DNA of 64,000 nt from Hyaloperonospora brassicae (lineage: Eukaryota > Oomycota > Peronosporomycetes > Peronosporales > Peronosporaceae). Of this stretch, positions 20,182 through 31,302 are shown piece by piece. Under the pieces are notes generated by a model. It did no database searches, had not been told where the DNA came from, and saw only the letters and a list, made by a program, of their open reading frames with translations. The translations under genes and the position numbers were made by a program. Where the stretch lies: positions 248,001 through 312,000 of the forward strand of contig CANTFL010001187.1 in NCBI GenBank assembly GCA_947650285.1. The letters run 5' to 3'. Each line of letters begins with the position of its first letter. The stretch's first letter is position 1.

Positions 20182-22463
20182 ATGCTGCGCTTGTGCCGCC
20201 TCCAGTCCGCGCTGCCCCGCAAGTCTGTAGCTCTGCGGCTGCTGTCCACGTCGCCACGCAGCTTCCGCAAGATCCTCGTGGCCAACCGCGGGGAAATTGC
20301 GCTGCGCATCTTGCGTTCGGCAAAGAAGCTCAACATTGAGACAGTGGCCGTCTACAGCGACGCTGACGCCAACGCGCAGCATGTAAAGCTGGCGACGGAG
20401 GCCTACCACTTGGGCCCTGCAGCTGCTAGTGCGAGCTACTTGAACTATCCCAAGATCTTGGACATCTGCCGCCAGTCGGGAGCTGAAGCAGTCCATCCAG
20501 GCTACGGCTTCCTGTCGGAGAACGCGGCGTTCGCTCGTGCGTGCCAAGAGGCTGGTGTCGAGTTCATTGGTCCTCCGGTCAAAGCCATTGAGGACATGGG
20601 CTCCAAGAGCGCGTCTAAGGACATTATGATCAAGGCGGGTGTCCCTGTCACTCCTGGATATCATGGAGAAGACCAGAGCTTTGAGACATTGCAAAGGGAA
20701 GCCAGGAAGATCGGGTACCCGGTGCTCATCAAAGCGGTACTGGGAGGTGGAGGCAAAGGCATGCGAATTGTCGATGAAGACAACGATCTGCAAGAAGCGC
20801 TGGATGCCTGTGTGAGGGAGGGAGAAGCCTCTTTTGGGGACGGGCGAGTGCTGATTGAAAAGTACCTGAGAAAGCCTCGACATGTGGAGCTCCAGGTCTT
20901 TGGAGATAAACACGGTAACGTCATTCACCTGTTTGAAAGAGACTGCAGTGTCCAGCGCCGGCATCAGAAGGTTTTGGAAGAAGCTCCAGCTGTAAGCGCA
21001 AGCTGATGTTGAGCGTGTGCTGCTTTGGGGTGTTGCTGACTAACGCGTTGTCTATAACGTGTTCCGTGAGCAGCCCAACATGTCGGAGGCATTGCGCCAG
21101 AAAATGGGCGACGCAGCTGTTGCTGCAGCAAAAGCTGTTGGCTATGTTGGTGCTGGCACGGTGGAGTTTCTCCTCGATGAGGATGAGTCGTTCTACTTCA
21201 TGGAGATGAATACGCGCCTTCAAGTGGAACACCCCGTCACGGAAATGATCACGAAGCAAGATCTGGTCGAGCTGCAGTTAAAAGTTGCCGCCGGCCAAGA
21301 GCTCCCGATTCGCCAGGAAGATCTCAAAATTCATGGGCATGCTCTTGAGGCGCGTATCTACGCCGAAAATCCTTACAAGTACGTCTCATACGTGTTATGT
21401 CTACGTGCCTCGTTCCGGATTGCTTCGTTAGTGACTTGTTCTAAATCGCTGCTTGTTGTATGACAGCAACTTTCTTCCTGGGAGCGGCACGTTGTTGCAT
21501 CTTCGCTTGCCTCGCACGTCAGAAGACGTTCGTGTGGATACCGGCATCGTGGAGGGCGACGAAGTGTCAATTTATTACGACCCAATGATCGCCAAGCTGA
21601 TAGTGCACGGCGATAGCCGCCAAGCCGCACTAGACAAGATGGTCAAAGCGCTGCATGAGTACCAGATCGTGGGCCTTCCCACAAACATCGAATTCGTGGC
21701 TCGGACAGTCGATCACGCTGCGTTTCGCCAGGGCGGTGTCGACACGAGTTTTCTCGACAAGTTTGGCGATGAGGTCCTTGGATCATTAGGAGTGTGCCCT
21801 CCTTACGCCAATGCACTTGGAGCCGTGAGTTTGCTTCTTCTTGAGCAGCAAAAGTGTCACATTGCCGGAACCCGTGATGGCGAACTCCATTCTCCGTGGT
21901 CAGACGATTCGCTTGTACACTTTCGCTCATTGGAAAAGCTGGAAAGAAAACTTCGGCTTTGCCACAATGACAACGAGGCTTCGATGACTGTCAAATGTCT
22001 TTCGAAGAACGCTTTTGAAGTTCTACTAGACGGTGAGACGGCTCAAAAGTGCCTTGCAGTTAGCGGCGCGATTGACAAGAATGGAGATTTTAAACTTCTG
22101 GTGAACAATCGCACGTTCAGCGGGACCGCTGTGCTTCATCGCCAGAACCTGCACCTCTTCTGCGACGATAACACGCAGCGCTACGACTACAAGTTCCACG
22201 TCCCATTGATGTCGTTTGACCCAGCGGAGGGCAGCGCAGGCGTTGCCGCGCACAGCAAAATCGTGACGCCGATGCCAGGCAAAATCATTAAGGTGTTCGT
22301 GAGTGCGGGTGACAAGATAACTGCTGATCAGCCACTCGTGATTATGGAGGCCATGAAAATGGAGCACATGATCCGCGCGCCTAAGGATGGCATGGTGCAG
22401 AAAGTGTACTGCGAGAAGGACGATTTCGTGACAGATGGCCGTGTGCTCGTTGAGCTGGACTAA
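20182..22463 (+). CDS. MCCA: 3-methylcrotonyl-CoA carboxylase alpha (biotin) subunit, mitochondrial
   Basis: Three exons (20182-20991, 21074-21378, 21467-22463) give 703 residues. In mitochondria this subunit carboxylates its own biotin with ATP and bicarbonate and passes the carboxyl to methylcrotonyl-CoA during leucine breakdown; a separate beta subunit, not in this window, is required. The N-terminus (LRLCRLQS, then [11 protein letters not shown]) is a typical mitochondrial targeting peptide. The biotin carboxylase core starts at [11 protein letters not shown] and includes the [11 protein letters not shown] loop, [11 protein letters not shown] and [14 protein letters not shown] biotinyl domain ends the protein with Lys669 in EAMKMEH. 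The region after the second junction ([23 protein letters not shown]) favours MCC over propionyl-CoA carboxylase. Introns are 20992-21073 (82 nt) and 21379-21466 (88 nt). An in-frame TTG at 20152 was rejected as start. Confidence 0.92.
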
Positions 22464-23175
22464 GCGTGCCCCAAGGTTTGATGTACAAGTAAGTTGTGCA
22501 CCTTCTTAGACTCGACAGGATCTCAGTCTAAACTGCGTTCTTGTGGTAATAAAACGGTTGCTGAGTTTGATTGACTGATAAATATCGGTGCATATCCTAT
22601 GACTTGCAGCACCACGTACGTGTCTGGTGCTCCCTCTGATTCGTTTTGCCTGCAGAGGACGGAAATTCAAATAAAGGGCCGATGGAAATGCAATACATAG
22701 ACGAAGAAGGCACCAAACATTCACGAAGATAACGATGAGCTGTACATCCATAGAATAAAAGAAATAGGTCTCAACGACGTGGATTATACGTTCAAACATG
22801 CACATGCTTACAACCATTTTTGTGCATCCACGTATATCTTCTCCATCTCCCTTTCTTATCCATCGGTGTGAAACTTTGCGACTCTCACCGTCAACAGTCA
22901 CTTTGCAGAAAGGGAAACGTACAATGCCGCTTCAAGCTCATCGTGACAGTGTTGCTTATCGTTCGTCTGTTAGGCCACATCGCATCTATCTCTTTTGTCC
23001 TGATGTAACTGGTTTGACAAAGCATTTGTGTGTAGCTATAGCCTTGGTGGATTTGATGAGTATGGATGTGGAGAGACAGCTGTAGCGAAGCTACCACAGC
23101 TCCTTGATAGACAAAGTTTAGGCTCAAAGAGCTACTTTGCTCGTAGAAAATGTAACGACTCGACGATTCGACAAG
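22464..23175. other. Gene-to-repeat boundary, no gene seen
   Basis: The 3' flank of the MCC alpha gene. It is AT-rich beyond about 22,530, and its short frames have no recognisable content. The repeat block begins at 23176. Confidence 0.5.
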
Positions 23176-23566
23176 TGTAACGGGGCAGCCCGTTACATGA
23201 AATTGTCACTTTAAGGAAAGTGACAATAAAGAATATAAAGATGGATATTCTTTAAACAATATCACCAAAGTGGTGATATTGAAGGGTCGACCAAAGGGTC
23301 TGTTCATTGATTGATATCTTGATGATATCAACCCACCAATCGCCGCAAGACGCGCGCAATGAGTGGTGACGAGACGTCACCATACATCCAGTTATATCAG
23401 TATAGTTAAACTAAGTCAAACAGAGAGACAGTAGTTAAAAGACTTAATTATATTAATATATCAGTTCTACTTTTACCCTACCTACGCTTCCTCGCTTGCC
23501 ACGTGTACGTCTGTCGGGGCACCCAAAACCCTTGCGTTAAGTTACGCAAGGGTGTGGCCCGTTACA
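23176..23566 (+). repeat. Solo LTR with perfect ACAAG target duplication
   Basis: A 391-bp LTR starting TGTAACGGGG and ending CCCGTTACA. It is flanked by ACAAG at 23171-23175 and 23567-23571, the 5-bp duplication expected of a Ty3/Gypsy insertion that later lost its body by LTR-LTR recombination. It matches the 3' LTR of E1 (31315-31705, same length) more closely than the 5' LTR of E1. Confidence 0.9.
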
Positions 23567-23718
23567 ACAAGCGTGTACAACGACGACTCTAAGAGTCAGC
23601 CATTTCTGCGACAACGACTCAACGAGTCAGGAAGCCTTCATCACTTTAGTCCTGGCTAAAGGGACTTGACGGTAAGTAAATCGACAGCACAAGGTGCTCA
23701 AGAGTATGTATGTGCCTT
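23567..23718 (+). repeat. 152-bp flank, first copy
   Basis: It is almost identical to 31706-31857, also 152 bp long. It contains short inverted repeats (GACTCTAAGAGTC, GACTCAACGAGTC) and a short open frame that is intact in the second copy, so it may itself be a piece of an older element. It ends with GCCTT just before E1. Confidence 0.85.
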
Positions 23719-24106
23719 TGTAACGGGGCAGCCCGTTACATGATATTGTCACTTAAGGAAAGTGACAATAAAGAATATAAGATGGATATTCTTTAAACAA
23801 TATCACCAAAGTGGTGATATTGAAGGGTCGATTAAAGGGTCTGTTCATTGGTTGATATCGTGATGATATCAACCCACCAATCGCCGCAAGACGCGCGCAA
23901 TGAGTGGTGACGAGACGTCACCATACATGCAGTTATATTAGTATAATTGAATTAAGTCAAACGAAGAGACAGTAGTTTAAAGACTTAATTTATTAATATA
24001 ACAGTTCTACTTTTACCCTACCTACGCTTCCTCGCTCGCCACGTGTACGTCCGTCGGGGCACCCAAATCCCTTGCGTTAAGTTACGCAAGGGTGTGCCCC
24101 GTTACA
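23719..24106 (+). repeat. E1 5' LTR (388 bp)
   Basis: It starts TGTAACGGGGCAGCCCGTT and ends GTGCCCCGTTACA. It is rich in inverted repeats: GTAACGGGG/CCCGTTAC at the start, AATATCACC/GGTGATATT in the middle, and CCCTTGCGT/ACGCAAGGG at the end. It is more distant from the E1 3' LTR than that LTR is from the solo LTR at 23176. Confidence 0.93.
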
Positions 24107-24108
24107 CC

Positions 24109-24122
24109 TGGTAGCACTTTGT
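24109..24122 (+). promoter_or_regulatory. E1 candidate primer-binding site
   Basis: TGGTAGCACTTTG lies 2 bp after the 5' LTR; a TGG start is expected for pairing with a tRNA CCA end. E2 has TGGTCGCACTTCG in the same place. I cannot name the tRNA. Confidence 0.5.
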
Positions 24123-24150
24123 AGTCCTTCCAAGGACCACATCATCCAAC

Positions 24151-25306
24151 ATGTTCATGTTGGATGAAGAAGACACCTTTCACGCCACGCGTGAAGGGTT
24201 TACCCATTTGAGTGACATCGAATGGGGTGCGGTAGAACGAATGAGTTCTACCGTAGGCGAACTCGTCGTTAGCGCCATGTTGGAGTCTCTATACAGAGAC
24301 CAACAACATGCCGCTATCGCCAAGTTCATTCAGAATGAACTTGCTCTCGAGAGGGAGAAAGTAGCCTTGCTTCACCAGCAAGGCTCTCAACAGGCCGAGC
24401 AGTTGAGAGAACTCGGTGCTCAACAGACGGAGCTGTTGAGACAGCAGCAATTCCATGCTGCTGTGGGCGGGACGGCGCATGCGCGTCGTCCCGAAGTCAT
24501 GAAAGTTGACATCTCCAAGTACACTGGAGTCCCAGAGGACTCCCTGTTAATGTGGTTTGTCGAACTCGACAGAGCCCTAAGGGCTCGTCGCGTCGAAGAT
24601 GAGCAAATGAAACTCACATTTGCTCAGACCCACTTGGCAGGGCGTGCCAAAACTTGGTCCCTGGGACTCTAGAGTTAGCGACCCAAATGTGTTTAGGTCG
24701 CTAGATGACTTCAAGTCCCGGCTCAGACAAACGTTTGAGCCGCCACGGGCTGAGTTCAGAGCTCGTTCATAGCTCCTGAAACTCAAGCAGGGTAAGCGTG
24801 ATGTGCACGCTTACGCACAACATATACGACTCCTAGCGAGTATTGTAACTGCCAACCCAGTCCATGAACACACGTTGATTACGGTGTTCATGCAAGGGCT
24901 CGCAGAAGGGCCCGTCAGGAGCCATCTGTTCCGCCTTGAGCTGAATACGCTTGAAGAAGCGATATCAGCCGCGGAACAGGAAGACTTTAGCATGAGACAG
25001 GCTCATGCTAGCTCAAACTCTTATCGTCCACCAAGACGACAAGAGATCGGAGGCCCAGAACCAATGGACCTCTGCTATGTTGAGAGCAAGAGACCTCGCT
25101 CTTCGAACAACAAGCGATTACAGAGGTGCAATCGCTGTCAGAAGTTAGGGCACTACGCATACGAGTGTAGTGCTCCACGCCCAGTACCAAACACTACTGA
25201 GCGAAATGGACGACCATTTGACAGAAAGGGCAATGGGCGTGGGTCCAGCGCTGTTGCGAAGCCGCAACAGCGAGACGGACCATCAAAAAATGGTCGGGGT
25301 CAGTAG
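24151..25306 (+). pseudogene. gag: E1 gag (frameshifted)
   Basis: The capsid-type polyprotein of E1. It starts MFMLDEEDTFHATREG and has a Gln/Glu-rich coiled-coil-like segment. After about 24665 the frame shifts by one base, and a TAG follows near 24770 (both absent from E2 at the matching place). The rest resumes as HAYAQHIRLL and ends with a CCHC zinc knuckle (CNRCQKLGHYAYEC) and a basic tail, with its stop at 25304-25306. Together they match the order capsid, then nucleocapsid. Each codon block overlaps several small inverted repeats. Confidence 0.85.
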
Positions 25307-25325
25307 GGGCGGAGCGCCCTACTGA
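25285..25325 (+). promoter_or_regulatory. E1 candidate -1 ribosomal frameshift signal at gag/pol
   Basis: In the gag frame (TCA AAA AAT) the heptamer A AAA AAT lies at 25285-25291. An 8-base spacer leads to a stem of 9 base pairs (25300-25308 with 25317-25325) that covers the gag stop codon. Pol continues in the -1 frame from here, with no stop between the heptamer and the protease. E2 keeps the heptamer and most of the stem in the same relation, but has a stop in the -1 frame just after it. The layout matches known retroviral -1 signals; activity is inferred. Confidence 0.6.
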
Positions 25326-28300
25326 TCCAGCAACCTCAAGAGAATTTGCAAATCTCTTGACGAAAGTTGCTCCAGATGCACAATCATTGTTTGTCTCTGC
25401 ACCTGGTGATGACGTTTCGCTCATCACCTTGAAGTTGGAAGCGACAAATGATTTGTCGCTTCGTGCCCTAGTAGACTGTGGGGCGTCGAACAACTTTGTT
25501 CGTCGCCAGTCACTAGAGGGTCGTAGGCTCAAGTTCGTTGAGCGCGACATTACCCTCACAAGGATGACGGTGCGCCTTGCAACAGGCGCATCGATAACCG
25601 TTGAGAAACGTGTAGTCGGAATCCAATAGACGTTAGAGGGCGAACAGTACGATGATGACTTCATCGTGCTAGATCTGGATGACAAATTTGATGTTATCCT
25701 GGGATTACCTTGGCTCAGAAAGTACGAGCCAAGGGTGAGCTGGCAGCATCGATCCGTGAAGATGCCTGCCGCTTATTCATCAGATGGCCATCTGATGAAC
25801 ATCTTGGAGCGTCCACAAGCGTGTGGATGTTCTGCGAGTGAGTGCGATGGCCTCACTTGCGGTACTGTCGTTAGCACGACTGCACAAGATCACAGTGTAG
25901 TTGATCACTACACTGTGGAGCAAGCTCCCGGCAGCTGTACAGATGTACAGGCTGCGCCGAAGGTCTACCACTCGAATAAGTCGAGTGGACTGGGACATGG
26001 ATGCATGCCTAGCGGGTAGCATCTTAGAAGAAAGAAACCTGTTGCCCCCAAGGGGCAACATGAAAATCCTAGGTCGACTAGAGAGTCGACCGTAGAGGAT
26101 CGGTGCCTGACTGGGGTTGCACAGCCACAGTCGGAAGACGTCGAGGGAATAAGTCCCCACGTACTTGAGGAAGGAATTCCTCAAGAGTCGCTTGCTGAGG
26201 GATCAGGCCCTCAGCAACCTGTGGAAGCAAGTTCCCAGGAAGAAATCGAGACGTTGAACGTCTTGGTTAATGACGGATCAAGCGTAGGCGCTTATACGCT
26301 TGATCTGATTGTGCCTCCGAAGTCAACTTCGGAGATAACTCAGTTGCCAACGCTAGAACCGAAACGGTTCTTGCGTGATCTGCGTAGTGGCAAAGTCAAG
26401 CAGATCTGCATACTCGTCACAGAGGATGAGTATGTGACCGACATTCGGTCGGCAACAGTATTTGCTGAGAACGAACGGGTTCTCAGCAGCTCATCGATGG
26501 ACGAAAGTGTCCTCGATGAGAAGACTCGGATTGAGCGATACAAGTCTCAATCCTGGGAGTCGCTTCAGGCAAATCCTTTGTATAAGGATTTGATCGAATT
26601 CAGGGATGTGTTCCCTGAATCCGTACCTCGCGAGTTGCCTAAAGACGAAGGCACTCGACACGAGATCGAGCTCAAACCGGGCTCGAAGTACTGTGTCATG
26701 AAGCAGTGGCCACTGCCTCGTAAACAGGTAATAGCGATAGACAAGTTCTTTGCCGATCGCTTCGCTGAGGGCCATGTGAGGGAATCAACTTCCCCTCACA
26801 GCTCTCCGACCTTCTGTGTGCGAAAAGCCACAGAAGGATGGCGGATAGTGCACGCATCCAACAAGTTGAATGCTGCAACGGTACCGGCTAGGACGCCGAT
26901 ACCGAGGAAGGACGTAATCATAGATGGTATGTCAAAGAGTACCATCTTTTCGTCCATGGATCTGATGGACGGATTCTATCAGATCCTCATGCTTGAGCGG
27001 GACATACCGTTCACGGCAGTGAGAACCCCCAGCGGGATGCTGTGGGAGTGGCTAGTGATGCCACAGGGGCTGAGCAATGCCCCTGCAACATTCAACAGAT
27101 GTGTTACAAATCTGTTGGGACCGGTGCGAGACTTCGCACCGAGTTACTTCGACGATGTGTTCGTCCATAGCCGGGATATGGACGGGAAGACGAACGTTGA
27201 AGTTCACAGAACTCACGTTCGTCAGGTTCTTCAACTTATGCGCAAGTATAAGTTGTAAGCCAACCTCAAGAAGTGTATATTCGCGGCTAGCGAAATACCA
27301 CTTCTTGGGTGCATCGTGGGTAAACACGGCGTCCGCCCTGATCCCGAAAAGATCAAGGCGATCACCGACTGGCCAGTGCCAGTCGATGTCAAGGGACTAA
27401 GGAAGTTCCTTGGTCTAGCGGCGTACTTGCACAAGTACTCGCGCAACTACGCCGAGATGACTGTTCATCTTTCTTGCTTGCTCAAGAAAAATGTCAAGTG
27501 GTCATGGAACGCTGAATGCCAGCGTTCCTTTGAAGGTATCAAGCAAAGCTTGATGCAATCTCCGATCTTGGCGATTGCAGATCAGGACAGACCATTTCAT
27601 GTGGTCTGTGACGCCAGCGATTTCGCAATCGGCTGTGCGTTAATGCAGTTCGATGCAGATGGCGCGGAGCGCGTCATCTGTTATCAGTCGCGTCAGCTGC
27701 AAGCAGCTAAGCGTAATTACTCAGTGCATGACAAGGAACTCCTTGCCATGAAGTATGCACTGGCTAAGTTTCGCGTCTATCTCTTGGGAGATAGACCGTT
27801 TGTTGTCTACACGGACCATGCGTCACTACGCACGGCCTTAAACAGCCCACACCTCTCGCAAAGAATGGCGAGGTGGCTGTCTTTCTTCGCGGAGTATAAC
27901 TTCTCCGTGGAGTATAAACCAGGACGACTCAATGTCGTTGCTGATGCTCTTTCGCGCCGGCCCGATTTCGAGCCGGACGCACAAATCCAACAGTGAGGAT
28001 AAGCCCACTGTTGCGACACTGTCAGTCAGTGTCCCGTCGTCAAGTTTACTTGACGACGTACGAAAGGCATACGCGGAAGATAAGGATCTTCTGCGATTGA
28101 TGGATCATCTGGTGAATCCATCCAGTAAATACATGAGGGATTTACCGGCTTTGTACCGATCCTCATCGGATCGGTATAGGTACACGCAACGGATTGCTGT
28201 ACTATACAGCTGTTGCCGACGACACGCCTCGTGTCGTCGTACCCGCTCATCATGATTTGCGTTTGCGCATCATGTATGAGTGTCACGATGCCCCAACAAG

Positions 28301-30203
28301 CAGCCATCGTGGAAGGGAAAAGACTTACCTCACGGTAAGTCGTGACTTTTACTGGTCCCGCCAGTATCAGTTTGTCCGCAAGTACATACGTGCTTGCGAA
28401 GTTTGTCAACGGGTGAAGCCTAGTCTTTCATCCCGTGCGCCATTGCAGCCTCTGCCTGTTCCGACAGAGTGCTGGCAGTCCGTTTCAATGGACTTCGTCT
28501 TCGGGTTTCCCGAAGACGCTCACAAGAACAATGGTATTCTTGTGTTTGTTGACCGATTCAGCAAGATGGTCCATCTTGCTGCTGTCCCTGAGTCAATCAA
28601 GGCTCAAGGTTGTGCTCGTGTCTTTCTAGACACGGTCTTTAGACTCCACGGGTTACCCCGTGAACTCGTATCCGACCGTGACCCTCGGTTCACGGCGGCA
28701 TTTTGGCAAACCGTGTTCCGTACTCTCGGAACACGATTGAAGATGTCCACTTCTGACCATCCAGAAACAGATGGTCAGACGGAACGTGCGAACCGTGTCC
28801 TCGAAGAGATCCTTCGAGGATATGTCCACTCGTTTCCGAGTTGGAGCGAATTCCTACCCATGGTGGAATTCGCTATCAATAATTCGGTGCATGCTTCAGC
28901 ACAGCACACACCGTTTTACGTGAACGGCCTACTCCATCCACCTGTGCCCACCCTTATAGAGTGTGACTCTTGGATAAGGGGGGGAGGGACTCGCTCGAGC
29001 AAAAACCGTTTTGGCTCTTGCTCATCACGTGTCGACGCTAACGTCGTCACGTATGATGCCGATGTCGATCAGGTCGACATCGATGAAGAAGATCATCTCA
29101 ATAATAGCGATGGCGCTATTATTGATTCGGATGATGATGACGATGCTGGTATATTCAGCATCGCCATCGATTATGCCAGCGAGGAAGAAGACAACCTCGC
29201 TGAAGAAGAGAGCAATCTCTTAGCAGTGCGCACGAAGCGCACTGAAAGACAAAACAACGAGTCAGCAGAAAACTTCCTGCTGACTCGAGAAGCGGTTGTC
29301 AGTTTCGTTCAGGACTCCATCGCAAATGCGGTGGACCGCGAGAAACGGAACGCAGACAAGAATGGAAGAGCAAATGTTCTTTCATCTAAGGTTAACGACC
29401 TAGTACTACTGTCTACGGTAAACTTACCTGGACATGCAGTCACTAGTGTCGGCAGTAGTAAACTACTGCCGAAATACATTGGGCCATTTCGAGTGTTGCA
29501 TCGCAAGGGCAATGCATACACACTCGAATTGCCACGTAAGATGCGCACGCATCCTACGTTTTACGTGGGGAGGCTTAGGTCGTACTGTCAGTACGAGCCT
29601 TCTTCTTCCGATGAAGATAGCCCCCACGTTCAAGAACATCCATCAAATTCTTGCGTTTACGCTCCAGACGATCCGTCTGGTCGCGCAGATATGATACCTC
29701 GGAACTCAACCGAGATATCTCCCCGCGAACTGTCGCCAGCTCGCCGAATAGGGAGCGGACATCCCGCTCGACCTGAAGCTGCGCTGTGGCATAATCGGCG
29801 CGATCCCTCGCCCGATCAGCCTCGTGATCCTTGCGTTTCTTCCGCACGGTACCGGTCAAAGCGTAGCGCCGGTCGCGCTCGTGCTTCAAGTCATCGCGCA
29901 ATTCATCGATTGCGCGATCCATCTCGTAAGGGTCGAGATGGTGAACCGAATCATCTGGAGGAGGTCTTTCCTCCTCCACCACATCCTTTGGTGGATGCTC
30001 ACGGTGATCAACGCTTTCTAGTGGAGCGTATCTTGAATCACCGTGACGATTCAGGATCAAGGACGAGCTACCTTGTTCGCTGGCGGGGGTATCCACCCTC
30101 TTGGAACAGCTGGGAGCCCCGCTCTCAGCTGTTGATGAATGTTGAAGGTCTCGTCCGCCAGTATGACGAGACCCATCCAATGAGTCCTGTGGCCCATCGG
30201 TAA
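25292..30203 (+). pseudogene. pol: E1 pol: protease, RT, RNase H, integrase, chromodomain
   Basis: Domains in order: aspartic protease (DCGA at about 25474, in place of the usual DSGA), reverse transcriptase (about 26600-27260, YFDD at about 27145), RNase H (about 27590-27960, TDHASL), integrase (about 28250-28960; HHCC zinc finger, catalytic D, D, E in MDFVFGFP, SDRDPRFT and NRVLEEI), an acidic then Arg/Pro-rich spacer, and a chromodomain (30012-30170; YLVRWRGYPPSWNSWEP). It is broken by TAG at about 25627, TAG at about 26017, TAA at 27256-27258, and frame changes near 27,990 and 28,200. The Arg/Pro-rich spacer is odd in sense but is the complement of the antisense coiled-coil frame. Confidence 0.88.
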
Positions 30204-31182
30204 ACACGCGCCCTAGGCGCTTGTAGACGGATTGCAAGTTTGCAATCGCGTCACGCATCTCAGCCGAGATGTGTGCCCTTCCCCAGGGTGAATTTAGGGA
30301 ATACACATCCCTATGTGCACGCTGCGAGTTGTCAACACAACTCGCATAAGGGTATCCCCATGTGAGGCAAGGAATGCCTGCCTCACTCGATAAACAATGC
30401 GACCGGTACCTAGCACCGGTTGGCGTTCGCCGTTCGAATCCGAGGCGTGTCGCCTCAAGCTTCTTTAGCCACCCTTCTCGTCCAAAATTCCTTACGTTTT
30501 GGACGAACGCGTTCCACGCCGCCAAAAGCGAGGCCTTGTTACGCTTTTGTTTGACATTGTACCATCGATGCTGTAAGAAAGCATCGAGATAAAAATCTTC
30601 TTCAGCGCGAAAGTTCTTCGCGCTGGAACTCAAGCCGTGAAGCTCAGTTGCATCGAATAAGGGTATTCGATGGTGTTGGCCTGTCTCGTGAGACAGGCTA
30701 TTGATGAGCCGTTCGGTCAAACGCCACGGCTTCAACTCATCACGCTTCACAGTGGTACCCTTGTCGGTACCACGGCTCCCAGATTGACGACGGCTCGCGC
30801 CATCGTCATCACGCTCGTGCGAAGACGCACGAGCCGGTGGTGGTGAGGAATAGAATTACTCACCACCCTGATCATCATCGTCACTGCCGAACAGACTGTG
30901 ATGCAAATCACGAGTCCATTCGTTCGGCAGTGGTCTTGGCGAATACTGAGGCGTCGCCGGTGAGTGAGACGCCTCTGGAGCATTGCCCGAGTCAGACACG
31001 TCTGACTCGCCAGAGTAGATGACCTCTACGTCAGGGTCATCGTGCGCACGAGGTGTGATACCGCGTGCACCTGCAGCACCTGTTCCTGCAGGCGAAGAAG
31101 GGGCGGTAGACGATTCGTCGTCTGCCGCAGAGGCTGGCACAGCACCGGGCTGTGTAGGTCTTTAGTCACCTCGCATAGACAT
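29575..31182 (-). pseudogene. E1 antisense gene (acidic head, conserved middle, coiled-coil tail)
   Basis: I do not recognise this protein. One minus-strand frame of 536 codons runs from ATG 31182, 133 bp inside the 3' LTR, to a stop at 29575. It is broken by TAA near 31162 and TAA at 30856-30858; the last 425 codons are open. The head is Ser/Asp-rich (SGESDVSDSG, SLFGSDDDD), the middle (HRIPLFDATELH ... AAWNAFVQNVRNFGREG) is strongly conserved in E2, and the last 130 residues are a charged coiled coil (DELRDDLKHERDRR ... LSSEVSYLRDQTDRLE). The upstream 1 kb (30204-31182) is outside sense coding, so the frame is not explained as a shadow of pol; the rest overlaps the chromodomain. Transcription would have to come from antisense activity of the 3' LTR. 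Confidence 0.6.
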
Positions 31183-31302
31183 GTTAACTATGCGAGGTCA
31201 AACGGAAAGTGAATGGAACGGACCCAACAAGTGCTACCTGTCCTAATGGTGGCCAACGGGTGGCCTCCATATTTTCGATAGTCACACGGTGACTATCAGC
31301 TA

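Noticed and set aside
20155..20964. A 269-codon open frame on the minus strand opposite MCC alpha
   Set aside because: It lies exactly opposite conserved biotin carboxylase sequence and has no recognisable domain; it is a shadow of codon bias on the true gene.
30420..30445. tRNA B-box-like sequence (GTTCGAATCC)
   Set aside because: There is no matching A box or acceptor stem, and it lies within the antisense frame of E1.
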